Source: JAGLQQ01 sp043806135 (GTDB lineage Bacteria; Omnitrophota; Gorgyraeia; B26-G9). From it: a stretch of 41,811 nucleotides of DNA. This document shows positions 39,435-41,811 of the stretch, piece by piece (position 1 is the stretch's first letter; each line of letters begins with the position of its first letter). The notes under the pieces were generated by a model. It was not told the origin of the DNA. It made no database searches and worked only from the letters and a program-made list of their open reading frames with translations. The translations under genes and the position numbers were made by a program. The DNA is taken from positions 1 through 41,811 of the forward strand of contig JAZDHG010000044.1 in NCBI GenBank assembly GCA_043806135.1, written 5' to 3'.

Positions 39435-39770
39435 TTAGCAACAGTCACTGTCACAGCTGCAATCGCAGCCGCAATCATACTTTCCCTTAATATTATTTTT
39501 TACCATTTGTGTGTATTTCTTGATCCATTCTGTTTTGATCTGTATAAGGTCTCTTTCTATGACTATATTCATTCCCTCAGTCGGTTTTGTTGTGCAGGCT
39601 TATTTTTTCTCTGCCTCTACCTCGATAACACACCCAGAACATCACCCTTTGACCCTTTTGGTTCTGTAGCAAGGCGCAGGAATAATGATCTTTTCCCTGT
39701 CGGCAATATCCACAATATTCTTATCTGCAGGATTTACATGAACAATCTTTCCATCTATTTTAATTTTCAT
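39435..39770 (-). pseudogene. 2Fe-2S / Cys-rich protein gene with two in-frame stops
   Basis: One frame of 112 codons from ATG 39770 to TAA 39435, interrupted by TGA at codon 43 and TAA at codon 57. Its start, MKIKIDGKIVHVNP, matches the N-terminus of 2Fe-2S ferredoxin-type domains. The cluster ligands follow: C34, then C44-S-G-C47 with VIEVE after it, and C59 (spacing close to the NuoG type). After GMNIVIERD comes a helical part and a C-terminus with seven Cys, CGCDCSCDSDCC. TAA replaces the residue before A-C-T, where Tyr would fit (one base change). Frame and composition are otherwise intact. Confidence 0.65.
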
Positions 39771-39799
39771 TCCCCTATTAATCTTCCTTATTTATTTGA

Positions 39800-40231
39800 T
39801 TATGCCGTAGGATATGACCAAACTTCCGGCTCAAAACTACCCGGTGTACAGTACTCAATACAGTAAGGAGTTACTTGAATAATTCCATAATTAGGATCAT
39901 CAGGTCCTTCGAATATTTTTTCAAGTGCACTGTTCCAAAAGCCATACCGAACTTCTTCGCTGGTATTCAACACTGCCTTACCCTGTATCTGGAGATACGG
40001 CTTCATTTCATTTAGATTAGTGATACCACAGGTAATATGCACCTCCGAATTATTTTTTATTTGTGCGGCTTTACGCGCATTTAAAAAAGTAGAAAAATTA
40101 ACAGTTAAATTCTCTGATGTGATCGCAATAACATAACGTACCCAAGGTTTCCCCTCTTCTGTAATTGTTGCCAAACTCACTAACTGAGGACCTTTCAAAA
40201 TCTCATGGATTTTTTTTCTTAACTCACTCAT
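39800..40231 (-). CDS. Pyridoxamine 5'-phosphate oxidase-like protein
   Basis: A 143-residue split-barrel flavoprotein of the PNPOx-like / general stress protein 26 type. The family pattern is visible in LVSLATITEEGKPWVRYVIA, TFLNARKAAQIKNNSEVHIT and YLQIQGKAVLNTSEEVR. Its C-terminal part has PYCIEYCTPGSFEPEVWS. Such proteins bind flavin or haem; substrate is unknown. AGGAGGGG precedes the ATG. It lies 36 nt downstream of the small membrane protein gene and 29 nt upstream of the interrupted 2Fe-2S gene, all co-directional, suggesting a redox-related unit. Confidence 0.88.
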   Translation of the reverse strand: MSELRKKIHEILKGPQLVSLATITEEGKPWVRYVIAITSENLTVNFSTFLNARKAAQIKNNSEVHITCGITNLNEMKPYLQIQGKAVLNTSEEVRYGFWNSALEKIFEGPDDPNYGIIQVTPYCIEYCTPGSFEPEVWSYPTA

Positions 40232-40267
40232 ATGCCCCTCCTTTTTTAAGTTAAGGTCAACAGAGAA

Positions 40268-40687
40268 TCAATACTTAAAAAAATCAAGATATACAGCAAC
40301 CACTAAAGCCACCGCTGAAAGTCCGAATATAAACAGATAATTTATACGTTCTTTTTTCGAGCTCAAAGCACAGAGAATCCTCTCTATCAGTTTATAATCT
40401 TCTGCACTAAACTTTTCCTGACTGTCTATTTTTTCCAAAATATGCTGTTTTTTTATCATGACTGAATCACTCTGCAGGATCTTGAATTTATATACAAAAA
40501 ACATAAAGAACCCTCCCACGCCGATATACCATGATATCTTTGCGTAAATAGGGTTAAGATGCATCAGAAAAGTAGTTATCCTGATAGATATCGCTGAAAT
40601 GATTCCTAGGACAAAAAAGAGCCATGAGGAAAAACTGCTCTCACATTTATCCTGATATACACAATTTTTGCATTCTCTTTTATTCAT
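40268..40687 (-). CDS. Membrane protein with N-terminal Cys motif
   Basis: A 139-residue protein. The N-terminus, RECKNCVYQDKC, has three Cys, possibly metal binding. Three transmembrane segments follow (about 21-40, 50-67 and 117-134), with a charged cytosolic loop between the second and third (KKQHILEKIDSQEKFSAEDY). No family recognised. The ribosome-binding region is weak (GAGAAG). It lies between pldA and the PNPOx-like gene on the same strand, so it is probably part of the same transcript. Confidence 0.7.
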   Translation of the reverse strand: MNKRECKNCVYQDKCESSFSSWLFFVLGIISAISIRITTFLMHLNPIYAKISWYIGVGGFFMFFVYKFKILQSDSVMIKKQHILEKIDSQEKFSAEDYKLIERILCALSSKKERINYLFIFGLSAVALVVAVYLDFFKY

Positions 40688-40730
40688 ATTCTTCTCAAAA
40701 CAGCCAAAAACAGTTACAATATATCAATAT

Positions 40731-41648
40731 TTAACGAATAACGGCAAATCCTATGCGCAGTGACTCATTACGATTTTTATAATCCAATAGGCTTTCTGCC
40801 AGTGCATTGGCATACTGCACCTGTAGATAGAGCTCGAAATTTTTTATATTCAGCGGATAGGTTAAATTCAGTTCCGCAGAATCCCCTTTTTTCGCTGTGC
40901 GAAAGTGGGACTCCATAACTAGACTGTCTGCTTTTCCGATTTTAACGCCTAGGTCAAAATATCCCCGGTAATCGTTTAGGTCTTTGTTAGTCTGGTCTGC
41001 ATTCTTAAAATATGTCCACACTCTAGGAAAAATATGCAGTCCTAGAGATTTATCCTTTTTATAAAATATCAAGCTCGGCTCAAAATAAATAAAGTTTGTG
41101 CTCCGGGAACTGCTTTCGCTCCTTCCGTTGGATTCATGCTGCAATCCTGTCTTGAGAAACAGCCGGGAAAGTTTCTGAGCCCTTGTATAAATATTTGGTG
41201 AAATAAAAAACACTTCCGGCTTATAGCTAGTATCCTCAAACGGTTTGGAATCTGATTTAAGATCCCAAACAGATGTCTGGGTATAGGCAAAATAAAAACC
41301 CTCCCTCCAACTGTAATTACCGGATAAACTCTCCTGCGGACTATAAAACTGATATTTAAAACTGAACTGTAATTTACTTTTTTCCGGTTTAGTTCCAATT
41401 AAAAAATACATCGGCTGATAAAGACTAACATTTTTCAGATACGGCTGGTATAGAGCAAATAACGAATCATAGGACTGGTACTCTTGAGATCCTGCTTTAG
41501 ATAGCGATGCGTCGCCAACATCTATCTTTTCCGTGCTATCTGCTCTTATATTTGAGCACAGAAACAACATCCCAAGAGTGCAAGCAAATAACACAAGGAG
41601 CCGTCTTTGATTTTTAGAATCAAACAAAGAACATCTATCTCTATTCAT
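40731..41648 (-). CDS. pldA: Outer-membrane phospholipase A
   Basis: A 305-residue OMPLA (PldA) family protein, an outer-membrane beta-barrel that hydrolyses misplaced phospholipids when dimerised with calcium. The signal peptide ends after SNIRA. The catalytic motif is H171-E-S173-N-G-R-S, followed by SSRSTNF with the supporting Asn, matching the His-Ser-Asn triad of the E. coli enzyme. Strand blocks continue to a C-terminal SLRIGFAVIR. No near-consensus ribosome-binding site is seen upstream of the ATG. It proves that the organism has an outer membrane and likely leads a four-gene unit. Confidence 0.93.
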   Translation of the reverse strand: MNRDRCSLFDSKNQRRLLVLFACTLGMLFLCSNIRADSTEKIDVGDASLSKAGSQEYQSYDSLFALYQPYLKNVSLYQPMYFLIGTKPEKSKLQFSFKYQFYSPQESLSGNYSWREGFYFAYTQTSVWDLKSDSKPFEDTSYKPEVFFISPNIYTRAQKLSRLFLKTGLQHESNGRSESSSRSTNFIYFEPSLIFYKKDKSLGLHIFPRVWTYFKNADQTNKDLNDYRGYFDLGVKIGKADSLVMESHFRTAKKGDSAELNLTYPLNIKNFELYLQVQYANALAESLLDYKNRNESLRIGFAVIR

Positions 41649-41720
41649 ATTAATTTCCAGTATTTTGTTAAAAAATATTTTTCTTTCCTCTCAATCAAAA
41701 AAAGCCATTAACATAAGATG

Positions 41721-41732
41721 TGTGAATTCACA
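41721..41732. promoter_or_regulatory. Perfect palindrome upstream of pldA
   Basis: TGTGAATTCACA, a 12-bp perfect dyad 73 bp upstream of the pldA start; could be an operator, but a 12-bp match can also be chance. Confidence 0.3.
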
Positions 41733-41769
41733 ACTTACGTATTTGCAATGCGTTGCGTTAAAAATATGA

Positions 41770-41799
41770 TTGACTTTTTATCATAACCTCTGTTATTCT
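41770..41799 (+). promoter_or_regulatory. Putative promoter for a gene beyond the right edge
   Basis: Plus strand: TTGACT, 18-bp spacer, TATTCT, ending 12 bases before the window edge. No target gene can be seen. Confidence 0.4.
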
Positions 41800-41811
41800 A
41801 TAGGCATATCA

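Noticed and set aside
39642..39644. TGA read as a sense codon across the whole genome (alternative genetic code)
   Set aside because: Several intact genes here end in TGA, for example the sigma factor (37812) and nusB (33958), with the next gene starting at once.
467..41648. Numerous plus-strand ORFs of 60-200 codons opposite the minus-strand genes
   Set aside because: They lie antisense to recognised genes, lack ribosome-binding sites and show no domain-like sequence.

Overview
The window looks like a chromosomal segment of an uncultured, AT-rich Gram-negative bacterium. It encodes outer-membrane proteins (PldA-type phospholipase, beta-barrels, LpoB-type and other lipoproteins). Very long exported proteins of unknown family, several PilZ proteins and many dispersed palindromic repeats together suggest Candidatus Omnitrophota (OP3) or a relative; that assignment is inference from gene style, not from a marker gene. 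Nearly every gene is on the minus strand; the only confident plus-strand gene is a PPi-type phosphofructokinase. Most minus-strand genes have a readable sigma-70 promoter (TTGACA-like, 16-18 bp spacer, TATAAT-like), which helps to correct several start codons.

Layout, left to right. 1-466: non-coding, repeat-rich. 467-4333: envelope cluster (DUF3137, LemA, small membrane and zinc-ribbon proteins, a lipoprotein). 4513-8284: SixA phosphatase with a tandem PilZ protein, a small secreted protein and a 599-residue coiled-coil protein. 8765-9970 (+): PPi-type PFK. 9977-14497 (-): small conserved gene, AlkD-like repair protein, YgjP-like metallopeptidase, membrane protein, COG3014 lipoprotein and LpoB. 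14530-16744: CZB zinc sensor, YjbQ and citrate synthase, probably one operon. 16908-19393: two tandem-PilZ paralogues, then a strong promoter driving a c-di-GMP-I (GEMM) riboswitch, an intrinsic terminator and two tiny overlapping ORFs. The riboswitch junction is split by a hairpin repeat of about 65 nt. 19464-28697: an exported protein with a C-terminal XRE helix-turn-helix, a PilM-like protein with a BamE-like tail, a single-domain PilZ protein and a 1463-residue exported starch-synthase-like protein. 29060-31184: lipoprotein, tRNA-Pro(CGG) and a frameshifted outer-membrane barrel gene.

30341-36475 is the riboflavin operon: promoter, FMN riboswitch, terminator, ribBA, ribH, nusB, a PHP phosphoesterase, ribD, ribE. 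36535-39282 holds a MITE-like palindrome, a double-ACT protein and an ECF sigma operon (26-residue-repeat secreted protein, sigma, zinc-finger anti-sigma). 39435-41648 holds a 2Fe-2S/Cys-rich gene interrupted by two in-frame stops, a PNPOx-like flavoprotein, a small membrane protein and PldA.

Two themes connect the genes. The first is c-di-GMP signalling: four PilZ proteins with seven PilZ domains, plus a GEMM riboswitch, close to PilM-like and envelope proteins. The second is repeat traffic in untranslated RNA. Three terminator elements preceded by tRNA-3'-end-like sequence close the 3' UTRs of long genes, and a hairpin repeat family of about 115 bp sits in UTRs, in the rib leader and inside the riboswitch.
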